Origin: Aureimonas sp. SA4125
GTDB taxonomy: Bacteria; Pseudomonadota; Alphaproteobacteria; Rhizobiales; Rhizobiaceae
Reading direction: 5' to 3'
Assembly: GCF_019973775.1 (NCBI RefSeq)
Contig: NZ_AP025032.1
Span: forward strand, 1,426,001-1,490,000
Length of the DNA stretch: 64,000 bases
Shown here: positions 33,785 to 42,680 of the stretch, piece by piece
How the letters are laid out: every line of letters starts with the position of its first letter
Numbering within the stretch: the stretch's first letter is position 1
Made by a program: the position numbers and the translations under genes
Notes under the pieces: model-generated
Databases searched by the model: none
What the model was told of the DNA's origin: nothing
The model's input: only the letters and a program-made list of their open reading frames with translations

Positions 33785-36109
33785 TCATTGCCTGGCGAGC
33801 AAGGCTTCGAAGTCGGTCGACGATAGCGGCTTTCCCAGGAGGTAGCCCTGAACCGAGTTGCAGCCGATCCTCGACAGCAGGCTCAACTGCTCCTCCTCCT
33901 CGACGCCCTCAGCGATGATGTCGAGATCGAGGATCTGCCCCAGGCGGACGATGGTCTCGACGATCGCCAATGTTCTGGACCCGGTCAGCATCTTTCTGAC
34001 GAAGGATTGATCGATCTTGATCGCGTCGAGCGGAAAGCGGTCGAGGTAGCTCAACGATGAGAAACCGGTACCAAAGTCGTCCAGGGCAATGCGCACGCCC
34101 AGTGCCCGGATGCCGGCCAGGATGCCGTCGACGAAGTCGCCTTCCTCAATGAAGACGCCCTCGGTAATCTCGATCTGAAGATCATTCGCTGACAGGCCGG
34201 TCAAGGCCAACGTCTCCTGAAGACCCAGAAGGAAGTCCGGATCCTTCAGCTCCGGAGTGGACGTGTTGACGCTGAGCCGCAGAGGCGAGTTTGGAAATCG
34301 CTGTTGCCAGTCCCGGGCCCGAGCGCAGGCTTCAGACAGAACCCACCGGCCAATGTCGCGGATCAGGCCTGAACGCGCAGCAACGTCAATAAACTCGGAA
34401 GGAGGCACTGTTCCGCGTTGCGGGTGCTGCCACCGCACGAGTGCCTCCATACCCGTCAGGCGCAGGCTAGCTGCCGCCCAGATGGGCTGGAACTGGAGAA
34501 AGAATTCGCCCCGGCTGACGGCATTTTGAAGGTCGGTCTGCTTTTCAAGGGCTTCGACCGCCGCACTGTGCATCTCCTCGACGAAAACTGCGTAGGAGCC
34601 AGCTCCAGTCCGCTTTGCTCGGTACATTGCTATGTCGGCATCTCGAACGAACTCTTCGGGGAAGCGATGCCGGGGGGCAGCTTCAACGATTCCCATGCTG
34701 CAGGATGAAAAGATCTCTTGCGCACCGAGCCAGATGGGCTCTCGCATGACCTCATTGACGCGCTCTGCGATACCGATGGCAGCTGCCAGCGCGCCGTCTC
34801 CCTCCACCAACAGGGCAAACTCGTCTCCACCGACACGAGCGAGTGTATCCTCCATCCCGATGCACGAACGGAGGCGATCGGCAATCTCCATCAGAAGAAG
34901 ATCGCCCGCCCGGTGCCCAAGGCTATCATTGACCAGTTTGAACCTGTCGATATCCATAAATATAACCGCACTACGGTACGCAGGATCGGCTGTGGTCCGC
35001 TGAATTGCCGCAGTCACCCGCTCGACGAAGTAGGCTCGATTGTGAAGCTTGGTGAGGTCATCATGCGAGGCGGTGTACAGGAGCCTGGCCTCGACGTCCT
35101 TGCGCTCCTGAATTTCTGCTTCAAGGCTGGCATTTTGCGCCTCTACGATGCGTGCTCGGGTCGTCGTCTCTTCAAGAACCTTTCGGTCACTGACGTCGCG
35201 CTGGACTGAAACCCAATGGGTAAACCATCCCTTTTCGTTGGCGACCGGCGCGATGCTTAGTTCTACCCAAAACTCAGTACCGTCCTTTCGGGTGTTGAGC
35301 AGTTCGACCTCGATTGGCTTCCAAGCCGAAAGGGCCGCCCTCAGTCGGTCAAGGGCCTGCCGATCCGTATTGATCGACTGAAGTATGCGAGGTGTCAGTC
35401 CGACAACTTCGGCCTCGGTGTAGCCGGTGGTGCGGGTGAAGGCAGCATTGCAGTAGACGATTTCAGGCCCGGGTTGGTCGATCGGCTCCGCCTTTGTAAT
35501 CAAGATCGCATCGTTCGCGTTGACAACGACGGACTCCAGCAGCCTGAGGCGCTCCGTCTCACGTCTCCGGGAGAGGTCGCCGGTGACTGAGCTTTGCTGC
35601 AAAGCTTCGAGATCGAGAAGGAGCGCTATATCGGCCGCATGCGACCGCAGCACATAGGTTTTCGCGGCACTGAGTCCCGCCTGCGGAAAGCGGTCCGCCA
35701 CAATCAGTATACCGCGCACGAGGCCCTTGGCGTCTGCCACCGGAACGGCAGCGAGGAAGCGTAGGGCACTTGGCGCGCCGTCCGGATCCGCGCAAAGATC
35801 TCCTAGGCGGGGCTCTTGAAGCAGGTTGTTGACAATCAGGACTTGGTTTTCGCTTGCGGCGGCATGGGCTCGTAGAGAGCCTATGACGCGTTCGGAAAAT
35901 GGAACATCCCAATCAAACGAGGCCTCCTGAGTGTAGCCTTCTTTTTCAATTCGATAGAAGGCTGCGGAGGGGCATTCTGTGGCATATGCCGAGCTGCGGA
36001 CGATCCGGCCAATCGGGTCATTCTTCGCTGGGTCCGCAGATGCCAGTCTCGTCTCGCCGTCCACGCGTATTGCGGGACCGAGAACCGCGGCCGGGTGGTC
36101 AATTGGCAT
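33785..36109 (-). CDS. GAF-PAS-GGDEF-EAL cyclic-di-GMP protein
   Basis: The protein has 774 residues. Domains in order: GAF-like (about 30-170), PAS (about 205-325), GGDEF (about 365-510) and EAL (about 530-770). The cyclase motif RVGGDEFALL is intact near residue 427. The phosphodiesterase signature GMEALVRW near 555 is also intact, along with LDDFGTGFSSLSYL and IIAEGVE, so both activities are possible. The PAS domain resembles LOV domains in shape but has TPRILQS where the photoactive cysteine motif would be, so it is not a flavin photosensor. No membrane segment. Base composition is less GC-rich than neighbours, which suggests acquisition. Confidence 0.92.
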   Translation of the reverse strand: MPIDHPAAVLGPAIRVDGETRLASADPAKNDPIGRIVRSSAYATECPSAAFYRIEKEGYTQEASFDWDVPFSERVIGSLRAHAAASENQVLIVNNLLQEPRLGDLCADPDGAPSALRFLAAVPVADAKGLVRGILIVADRFPQAGLSAAKTYVLRSHAADIALLLDLEALQQSSVTGDLSRRRETERLRLLESVVVNANDAILITKAEPIDQPGPEIVYCNAAFTRTTGYTEAEVVGLTPRILQSINTDRQALDRLRAALSAWKPIEVELLNTRKDGTEFWVELSIAPVANEKGWFTHWVSVQRDVSDRKVLEETTTRARIVEAQNASLEAEIQERKDVEARLLYTASHDDLTKLHNRAYFVERVTAAIQRTTADPAYRSAVIFMDIDRFKLVNDSLGHRAGDLLLMEIADRLRSCIGMEDTLARVGGDEFALLVEGDGALAAAIGIAERVNEVMREPIWLGAQEIFSSCSMGIVEAAPRHRFPEEFVRDADIAMYRAKRTGAGSYAVFVEEMHSAAVEALEKQTDLQNAVSRGEFFLQFQPIWAAASLRLTGMEALVRWQHPQRGTVPPSEFIDVAARSGLIRDIGRWVLSEACARARDWQQRFPNSPLRLSVNTSTPELKDPDFLLGLQETLALTGLSANDLQIEITEGVFIEEGDFVDGILAGIRALGVRIALDDFGTGFSSLSYLDRFPLDAIKIDQSFVRKMLTGSRTLAIVETIVRLGQILDLDIIAEGVEEEEQLSLLSRIGCNSVQGYLLGKPLSSTDFEALLARQ

Positions 36110-36427
36110 GATGTTTCAATTCGACGGAGTGGAAGCCTCAGGAGTACCAAGCGCCCGCATTGGCAAGGGCCGAGATCGAAGTGTACGCATAGCCCCTCAC
36201 TTGTGACGGGCTCAGGGTAAGGGACCACGCAAACCTCGCGGTTCCGGCCCACGGTGTCGCCGTTCCCCGCCGGCCAAGCCTAATTAAGCATGCTCTGTTA
36301 ATCAAAGGAAGCATCGAACAAAGTCTGTCCTGAATAGCGGCAAGTTTCGCACATCCCCCACTTCCCCTGATCCCTCGCATCGCAAAAATGAATGCCACCC
36401 CTTTCGCATCCCCGCTATACTCCCCCC
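36110..36427. other. Divergent intergenic region
   Basis: About 320 bases between the cyclic-di-GMP protein and the molybdoenzyme, relatively AT-rich in the middle and presumably holding both promoters. No gene or strong motif was seen. Confidence 0.4.
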
Positions 36428-38536
36428 ATGAACGAGCTCACCCCCCTCCGCACCGGCTTTTCCGCCTGTCCCCACGACTGTCCGTCGACCTGCGCGCTCG
36501 ATATCGAGATCACCGGCAACACGGTCGGGCGGGTGCGGGGGGCGGCGGGGAACAGTTATACGGCGGGGGTGATCTGCGCGAAGGTGGCGCGCTATGGCGA
36601 GCGGATCAACCATCCGGATCGGCTGCTGAAGCCGCTGCAGAGGGTCGGGGCGAAGGGGGAGGGCGGCTGGCGGGAACTCGCCTGGGACGACGCGCTCGAT
36701 CTCGTGGCGGAAAAATTTCTGGCGGCGGAAGCGCGGTTCGGGGCGGAGAGCGTCTGGCCGTATTTCTATGCGGGCACGATGGGGCAGGTGCAGCGCGACG
36801 GCATCCACCGCCTGCGGCATGCCAAACGCTATTCCGGCCAGTTCGACACGATCTGCACGAACATGGCCTGGACCGGCTGGCATGCCGGCGCGGGGCAGCT
36901 GACGGGCGTCGACCCGCGCGAAATGGCGTCGAGCGACTGCGTCGTCATCTGGGGCACGAATGCCGTGGCGACGCAGGTGAACGTGATGACGCACGCCATC
37001 CGCGCCCGCAAGGAGCGCGGCGCGCGGATCGTCGTCATCGACATCTACGACAATGCCACGATGAAGCAGGCCGACATGGCCTTGAAGCTCCTGCCCGGCA
37101 GCGACGGCGCACTGGCGGCGGCCTTGATGCACATCGGTTTTCGCGATGGCACGGCCGACCGCGCCTATATGGCGCGCTTCGCCGACGATCCCGCCGGGCT
37201 GGAGGCGCATCTCGCCACCCGCACGCCGAAATGGGCGGCTGACATCACCGGCCTCTCCGTTGCCGAGATCGAGGCGTTTGGCGCGCTGATCGGGGCGACG
37301 CCAAAAACGTTCTTCCGGCTCGGCTACGGTTTCACCCGGCAGCGCAACGGCGCGGCGTCGATGCATGCGGCGGTCTCGGTGCCGACGGTGTTCGGCCACT
37401 GGCAGCACGAAGGCGGCGGTGCCTTCCACTCCAACTCCGACATCTTCAAGCTCGACAAGAGCCTTCTCACGGGCGCGGCGATGCGCGACCCCAGCGTTCG
37501 CTTTCTCGACCAGTCGCGCATCGGCGCCGTCCTCACCGGCGATCCCGGCGCGCTGCAGAACGGCCCCAAGGTCGCGGCGATGCTGGTGCAGAACACCAAT
37601 CCGGCGAATGTCGCGCCGGAGCAGCGGCTGGTTCGCCAGGGTCTTTTGCGCGACGACCTCTTCGTCTGCGTGCACGAGCAGTTCATGACCGACACGGCCC
37701 GGCTTGCCGATCTGGTGCTGCCCGCGACGATGTTCCTCGAGCATGACGACCTCTACCGCGGCGGCGGGCAGAGCCATCTCCTCCTCGGGCCGAAACTCGT
37801 CGAGCCGCCGCCGGGCGTGCGCACGAACCATTTCGTCATCGAGGAACTGGCAAAGCGCCTCGGCGTCGCCGACCGGCCGGGTTTCGGGCTCAGCGAGCGC
37901 GACCTCATCGCGGACATCCTGCAGCGCAGCGGCCACGGCACCCTGGACGATTTCGAAGCCGGCCGCTGGGCCGACCTGCAGCCTGATTTCGAGGCCGCGC
38001 ATTTCCTCGGCGGTTTCGGCTGGCCGGACGGCAAATTCCGCTTCCGCCCGGACTGGACGGCGCAGGGCCCGAACACGCCGCCGGCCTCGGTCGGGCCGCA
38101 GGGGCCGGTCGCGCTTCTGCCGGAATGGCCCGATCACGCCGGGCTCGACGAGGCGGCCGAGCCCGCGCATCCGTTCAAGCTCGCGACCTCGCCGGCGCGG
38201 CAGTTCCTGAATTCGAGCTTTGCCGAGACGACCGGCTCGCGCACGCGCGAGCGCCGGCCGGAGCTCCTGATGCATCCCGACGACGCGGCGCGGCTCGGCA
38301 TTTCCGAGGACGACATCGTCAGCATCGGCAACCGGCGCGGCGCGCTGCATCTGCCGGTGGCGATCTCGCCGGCGGTGCGGCCGGGCGTCCTCGTCCACGA
38401 GGGCCTCTGGCGCAATTCGGACTTTGCCGGCGGCGAGGGGATCAACCTCCTCGTCGGCGCAGACCCGGTGGCACCCTCCGGCGGCGCGGCGTTCCACGAC
38501 ACGCATGTCTGGGTGAGGCCGGCGGCTGCCGCCTGA
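36428..38536 (+). CDS. Molybdopterin-dependent oxidoreductase with [4Fe-4S] site
   Basis: The protein has 702 residues in the DMSO-reductase superfamily. The N-terminal cluster motif is CPHDCPSTC followed by a fourth cysteine in GVICAKV. The molybdopterin-binding domains follow, with CVVIWGTNAVATQVN and a C-terminal MopB-type dinucleotide-binding domain (LLMHPDDAARLGISEDDIV). No twin-arginine signal is present, so it is cytoplasmic. The real substrate is unknown. The start at 36428 follows a short weak ribosome-binding site. It would depend on cofactor made through moaD/moaE, also in this window. Confidence 0.88.
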   Translation: MNELTPLRTGFSACPHDCPSTCALDIEITGNTVGRVRGAAGNSYTAGVICAKVARYGERINHPDRLLKPLQRVGAKGEGGWRELAWDDALDLVAEKFLAAEARFGAESVWPYFYAGTMGQVQRDGIHRLRHAKRYSGQFDTICTNMAWTGWHAGAGQLTGVDPREMASSDCVVIWGTNAVATQVNVMTHAIRARKERGARIVVIDIYDNATMKQADMALKLLPGSDGALAAALMHIGFRDGTADRAYMARFADDPAGLEAHLATRTPKWAADITGLSVAEIEAFGALIGATPKTFFRLGYGFTRQRNGAASMHAAVSVPTVFGHWQHEGGGAFHSNSDIFKLDKSLLTGAAMRDPSVRFLDQSRIGAVLTGDPGALQNGPKVAAMLVQNTNPANVAPEQRLVRQGLLRDDLFVCVHEQFMTDTARLADLVLPATMFLEHDDLYRGGGQSHLLLGPKLVEPPPGVRTNHFVIEELAKRLGVADRPGFGLSERDLIADILQRSGHGTLDDFEAGRWADLQPDFEAAHFLGGFGWPDGKFRFRPDWTAQGPNTPPASVGPQGPVALLPEWPDHAGLDEAAEPAHPFKLATSPARQFLNSSFAETTGSRTRERRPELLMHPDDAARLGISEDDIVSIGNRRGALHLPVAISPAVRPGVLVHEGLWRNSDFAGGEGINLLVGADPVAPSGGAAFHDTHVWVRPAAAA

Positions 38537-38637
38537 CGCGGGCTGTGAGCGGCGACGTCAGCATGCCGCGTTCGTCTCGGGGCCGCCGTCAGGCGCCCTG
38601 TCCCGTTTCAGTGGATCGGCGGTGCTTCCGAGTGTCG

Positions 38638-39255
38638 CTAAGATCTGGTGGAGAAGACGGCGCGGCTTCCGTCCATCGCCACCTCGCCGCGCAGCACCAT
38701 CGCCAGCGCCTGCGGGTAGAGCCGGTGCTCGGCGGCCAGCACGCGGGCCGACAGGCTGTCCGGCGTGTCGTCCGGCTCGACCGGCACCGCCGCCTGCGCG
38801 ATGATCGGGCCGCCATCCATTTCGAAGGTGACGAAATGCACCGTCGCGCCGTGGATCCGAACGCCCGCCTCGATCGCCCGGCGGTGCGTATCAAGGCCGG
38901 GAAACAGCGGCAGCAGCGAGGGGTGGATGTTGATCATCCGCCCGGCGAAGTGGTCGACGAAACCGGCCGTGAGCAGGCGCATGTAGCCGGCGAGGCAGAC
39001 GAGATCGGCGCCGGACGCCTCGATCGCGGCGATCATCGCCGCCTCGTGCGCGGCCTTGTCGGAAAAATCCTTGCGCGGCACGGCGACGGCGGCGATGCGC
39101 TCGGCGCGTGCCGTCTCAAGCCCCGCCGCATCGGCGCGGTCTGACATGACGGCGACGATCTCGCCCGGAAAGCCCGGCGCCCTGGCCGCCTCGACGAGCG
39201 CCGCCATGTTCGAGCCGCGCCCCGAGATGAGGACGGCAACGCGCTTTCGGGTCAT
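38638..39255 (-). CDS. purN: Phosphoribosylglycinamide formyltransferase
   Basis: The enzyme has 205 residues and transfers a formyl group from 10-formyltetrahydrofolate to GAR in purine synthesis. The start MTRKRVAVLISGRGSNMAAL is canonical, with the phosphate-binding loop GRGSNM. The catalytic Asn/His pair is in MINIHPSLLPLFPG and the Asp in TFEMDGGPI. It lies 31 bases downstream of purM, so the two form an operon. Confidence 0.96.
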   Translation of the reverse strand: MTRKRVAVLISGRGSNMAALVEAARAPGFPGEIVAVMSDRADAAGLETARAERIAAVAVPRKDFSDKAAHEAAMIAAIEASGADLVCLAGYMRLLTAGFVDHFAGRMINIHPSLLPLFPGLDTHRRAIEAGVRIHGATVHFVTFEMDGGPIIAQAAVPVEPDDTPDSLSARVLAAEHRLYPQALAMVLRGEVAMDGSRAVFSTRS

Positions 39256-39286
39256 CGTCAGGACCGCCTCGCGCGGCGCGCCGTCA

Positions 39287-40357
39287 TCACAGCGCGAGGT
39301 CGCCGTTGAAGGTGACAGCATTGCCGTCGCGGTGGAGGATGCGGCCGAGCGGCACGACGGTCTCGCCCTGGCTCTGCAGGATGGCCGAAACGGTCGCGGC
39401 CTCGGCGGCGGAGACGACGACGATCATGCCGATGCCGCAGTTGAAGGTGCGTAGCATCTCCTCCGTCGCGACGCCGCCCGCCTTGGCGAGCCAGCGGAAG
39501 ACGGGCGGCGTGTCGACGGCGAAGAGATCGATGTCGGCCGAGAGGTGGTCGGGCAGGACACGCGGAATATTCTCGACGAAGCCGCCGCCGGTGATGTGGG
39601 CCAGCGCCTTGATGCCGTCGTTGGACTGGCGGATCGCGGCCAGCAGCGGTTTCACATAGATGCGCGTCGGCGTGATCAGCGCGGCGGCAAGGCTCGGCGC
39701 ATCGGTCTCGAAGGGGGCGGGGGCGTCGTAGGCGGCGCCCGACAGAGCGACGATGCGGCGGACGAGCGAATAGCCGTTGGAATGAACGCCCGAGGACGAA
39801 AGACCGAGGATCATGTCGCCTTCGGCAAGGTCCGCGCTCGGCAGGAGCTTGCCGCGTTCGGCCGCGCCGACGGCAAAGCCCGCGAGATCGTAGTCCTTCT
39901 CGGCATAGAGGCCGGGCATTTCCGCCGTCTCGCCGCCGATGAGGGCGCAGCCGGCCTGGCGGCAGCCCTCGGCGATGCCGGAGACGATCGCCTCGCCCTG
40001 CGCCGGATCGAGCTTGCCCGTGGCGAAATAGTCGAGAAAGAACAGCGGTTCGGCGCCCTGCACGACGAGGTCGTTGACGCACATGGCGACGAGGTCGATG
40101 CCGATCGTGTCGTGGATTCCGGTGTCGATGGCGATCTTCAGCTTAGTGCCGACGCCGTCATTGGCCGCGACCAGCACGGGGTCGGTGAAGCCGGCGGCCT
40201 TCAGGTCGAACAGCCCGCCGAAACCGCCGATCTCGCCGTCGGCGCCCGGTCGCCGCGTCGATCGCACCAGCGGCTTGATCCGCCGCACCAGCTCGTTGCC
40301 CGCATCGATGTCGACGCCCGCGTCGCGATAGGTCAGGTTATTGGTCGTGTCGGTCAT
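39287..40357 (-). CDS. purM: Phosphoribosylformylglycinamidine cyclo-ligase
   Basis: The enzyme has 356 residues and is ATP-dependent, making aminoimidazole ribotide in purine synthesis. It begins with [22 protein letters not shown] and has the conserved [52 protein letters not shown] and [15 protein letters not shown] segments. First in the purM-purN operon. It is divergent from the permease gene with a 16-bp palindrome in between. Confidence 0.97.
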   Translation of the reverse strand: MTDTTNNLTYRDAGVDIDAGNELVRRIKPLVRSTRRPGADGEIGGFGGLFDLKAAGFTDPVLVAANDGVGTKLKIAIDTGIHDTIGIDLVAMCVNDLVVQGAEPLFFLDYFATGKLDPAQGEAIVSGIAEGCRQAGCALIGGETAEMPGLYAEKDYDLAGFAVGAAERGKLLPSADLAEGDMILGLSSSGVHSNGYSLVRRIVALSGAAYDAPAPFETDAPSLAAALITPTRIYVKPLLAAIRQSNDGIKALAHITGGGFVENIPRVLPDHLSADIDLFAVDTPPVFRWLAKAGGVATEEMLRTFNCGIGMIVVVSAAEAATVSAILQSQGETVVPLGRILHRDGNAVTFNGDLAL

Positions 40358-40430
40358 CGCTTGGGATCCTGTTGGAAGCCGGAACTGACACGCTTACCCC
40401 GTTCTGGGCAAGTCCTGGGATCATCGCGCC

Positions 40431-40446
40431 CATGGGATATCCCATG
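40431..40446. promoter_or_regulatory. 16-bp perfect palindrome between purM and permease gene
   Basis: CATGGGATATCCCATG at 40431-40446 is a perfect palindrome, 74 bases upstream of the purM start and 129 bases upstream of the permease start. It is a candidate site for a dimeric regulator of one or both genes. I cannot assign a regulator. Confidence 0.5.
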
Positions 40447-40574
40447 TGGCCGGCGCGCTGGGCCGACGGTCGTCCGACCTCGCGGCCCTGCCTGGTCCCT
40501 TGACCTTCCGAAGGGGGTTTGCCTATTTCGCAAGGGATGCCGGATCGCGGCGGGACAAAGGCCGGGGCGTCGTC

Positions 40575-41771
40575 ATGTCGGAATTCTCGAAGGAGCGCGG
40601 GACGACCAGCCGAGGACGGCTCTTTCGCCGGCAGATGCTGTTCTGGGGGATCGGCGCGCTCGCCACGTTGGCGCTGCTCTACGTCTTTTCCAGCGTTCTC
40701 CTGCCCTTCGTCTTCGGCATGTGCCTCGCCTATTTCCTCGATCCGGTCGCCGACTGGATGGAGAAGCGGGGGCTGTCGCGGCTGATGGCGAGCATCGTCA
40801 TCCTGCTATTGTTCGTTGTCGTCATCGCGGCCGTCCTTCTCATCCTCGTTCCCGTGATCGGCGGCCAGATCGGCTCCTTCGTCCAGCGGTTGCCGGAGTA
40901 TCTCGGCAAGCTGCAGGCGCTGGCCGACAGCGCCCGCACCGGACCGCTGGCCTGGTTGTTCGAAGGCAGCGAGCCGCTGCAGCAGGACTATGCCAAGATG
41001 GTCAGCGACAGCTCGGGGGTCGTCACCACCGTTCTCGGTTCGCTCTGGACCTCGAGCATGGCGGTGGTGAACTTCCTGTCGCTGTTCGTGGTGACGCCGG
41101 TGGTCGCCTTCTATCTCCTGCTCGACTGGGACCGCATGATCGCCAAGATCGACTCCTGGACGCCGCGACAGCATGTCGACACCGTTCGGCGTCTGGCCCG
41201 AGAGATCGACGCGGCCGTTGCCGGCTTCATCCGTGGGCAGGGCAGCCTCTGCCTCATTCTCGGCAGCTTCTACGCCATCGGCCTGACGCTGATCGGCCTG
41301 AACTTCGGTCTCCTGATCGGCATGTTCGCCGGCCTGATCTCCTTCATTCCCTATGTCGGCTCGATCGTCGGGCTGATCCTGGCCGTCGGCGTCGCGCTGG
41401 TGCAGTTCTGGCCGGATTATATCTGGATCATCGCGACGGTCGTGATCTTCTTCGTCGGCCAGTTTCTCGAGGGCAACATCCTGCAGCCGAAGCTCGTCGG
41501 CGCCTCCGTCGGCCTGCATCCGGTCTGGCTGATGTTCGCGCTCTTCGCCTTCGGTGCGCTGTTCGGCTTCGTCGGATTGCTCATCGCCGTTCCGGCCTCG
41601 GCGGCGATCGGCGTCCTGGTGCGCTTTGCCATCACGAAATACCTGCAGAGCGAGATGTATTTCGGCCGGACCATCGGGAGCGCCGGTACCCGGATCGAGA
41701 CGATCGAGGGCCATCGGATGCAGGCTCTGGTCGAAAACGAGTTCAGGCCGGGCGGACCCTCGCCAGAATAG
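40575..41771 (+). CDS. AI-2E-family (PerM-like) transporter
   Basis: This inner-membrane protein has 398 residues and about eight hydrophobic segments. The family's C-terminal conserved block is present: ISFIPYVGSIVGLI and FLEGNILQPKLVGASVGLHPVWLMFALFAFGALFGFVGLLIAVP. Members export small molecules or act in ion exchange; the AI-2 export label comes from TqsA and should not be taken literally here. I used the ATG at 40575 (MSEFSKERG). It is followed by hdaA on the same strand, an order common in Rhizobiales. Confidence 0.9.
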   Translation: MSEFSKERGTTSRGRLFRRQMLFWGIGALATLALLYVFSSVLLPFVFGMCLAYFLDPVADWMEKRGLSRLMASIVILLLFVVVIAAVLLILVPVIGGQIGSFVQRLPEYLGKLQALADSARTGPLAWLFEGSEPLQQDYAKMVSDSSGVVTTVLGSLWTSSMAVVNFLSLFVVTPVVAFYLLLDWDRMIAKIDSWTPRQHVDTVRRLAREIDAAVAGFIRGQGSLCLILGSFYAIGLTLIGLNFGLLIGMFAGLISFIPYVGSIVGLILAVGVALVQFWPDYIWIIATVVIFFVGQFLEGNILQPKLVGASVGLHPVWLMFALFAFGALFGFVGLLIAVPASAAIGVLVRFAITKYLQSEMYFGRTIGSAGTRIETIEGHRMQALVENEFRPGGPSPE

Positions 41772-41921
41772 CGGGCATATCCGAACTTCGGACTTGGCGC
41801 GGGGATCGGCAGATTCTAACCTGATCGGGCAGGGCAGGCGCACGGGTTGCGCATTCAGATGGAACGAGGTCGCCGGCAGCGGACCGTGGCGACAACAGGG
41901 GCCCGACGAGACGCCGTGATC

Positions 41922-42677
41922 ATGCCGAGACCTGCCCAGCTGCCCCTCGACCTGCCGCATCGGCCGTCGCTGGCCCGCGACGACCTGATCGTCACCGATG
42001 CCAACCGGCTGGCGGTCTCGGCCATCGACAGCTGGCCGTCCTGGCAGCATCCGGTGCTCCTCATCGTCGGCCCGCCCGGCTCGGGCAAGTCGCACCTTGC
42101 CGCCGCCTGGGCGGAGATGTCGGGCGCGACGGCGCTTGCCGGCGACACGGCGGCGGCGCCCTTCACGCTGGTGATCGACGATATCGACCGCGCGCCGCTC
42201 GACGAGACGGTGATCTTCGGTGCCGTCAACGCGGCCCGGCTCGGCGGCGGCTTCGTCCTGGCCACAGCCCGTGCCCACCCCGCCGAGATGAAGCTGTCAC
42301 TGGCCGATCTGCGCTCGCGCCTGCAGGCGGCGACCCTGGTCGAGACCGGACGGCCGGACGACGCGCTGCTGATCGGGGTGTTGTCGAAGCTTTTTGCCGA
42401 TCGCCAGATCGCCATCGACCCGAAGCTGGTGCACTATCTCTCCCTGCGCATGGAGCGCTCGCTGGAGCAGGCGAGCCGTCTCGTGGCCGCCGTCGACCAC
42501 GAGGCGCTGGCCTCGAAGGAGAAGGTGTCGCGGGCGCTGCTGCAGCGCGTGCTCGAACGCTCCGGTCTTCGCCCGCAGGCGGAAAGAGTGACCGCGTCGG
42601 CGCTGTGGGAGGAGTCGCAGGCGCCGCGCGCGGCAGACGACATCACGAGCGGCTCCCAGCCGCCTCAGGAGGATTGA
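41922..42677 (+). CDS. hdaA: DnaA-related replication initiation regulator (HdaA)
   Basis: The protein has 251 residues in the Hda/HdaA family, which with the sliding clamp promotes hydrolysis of ATP bound to DnaA and so limits re-initiation. The N-terminal clamp-binding motif QLPLDL (residues 6-11) is present. Walker A GPPGSGKSHLA (about 48-58) and a DIDRA Walker B-like segment follow. A C-terminal helical lid completes the AAA+ domain; there is no DnaA DNA-binding domain. The start is the ATG at 41922. ppk begins four bases after its stop. Confidence 0.93.
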   Translation: MPRPAQLPLDLPHRPSLARDDLIVTDANRLAVSAIDSWPSWQHPVLLIVGPPGSGKSHLAAAWAEMSGATALAGDTAAAPFTLVIDDIDRAPLDETVIFGAVNAARLGGGFVLATARAHPAEMKLSLADLRSRLQAATLVETGRPDDALLIGVLSKLFADRQIAIDPKLVHYLSLRMERSLEQASRLVAAVDHEALASKEKVSRALLQRVLERSGLRPQAERVTASALWEESQAPRAADDITSGSQPPQED

Positions 42678-42680
42678 CGC

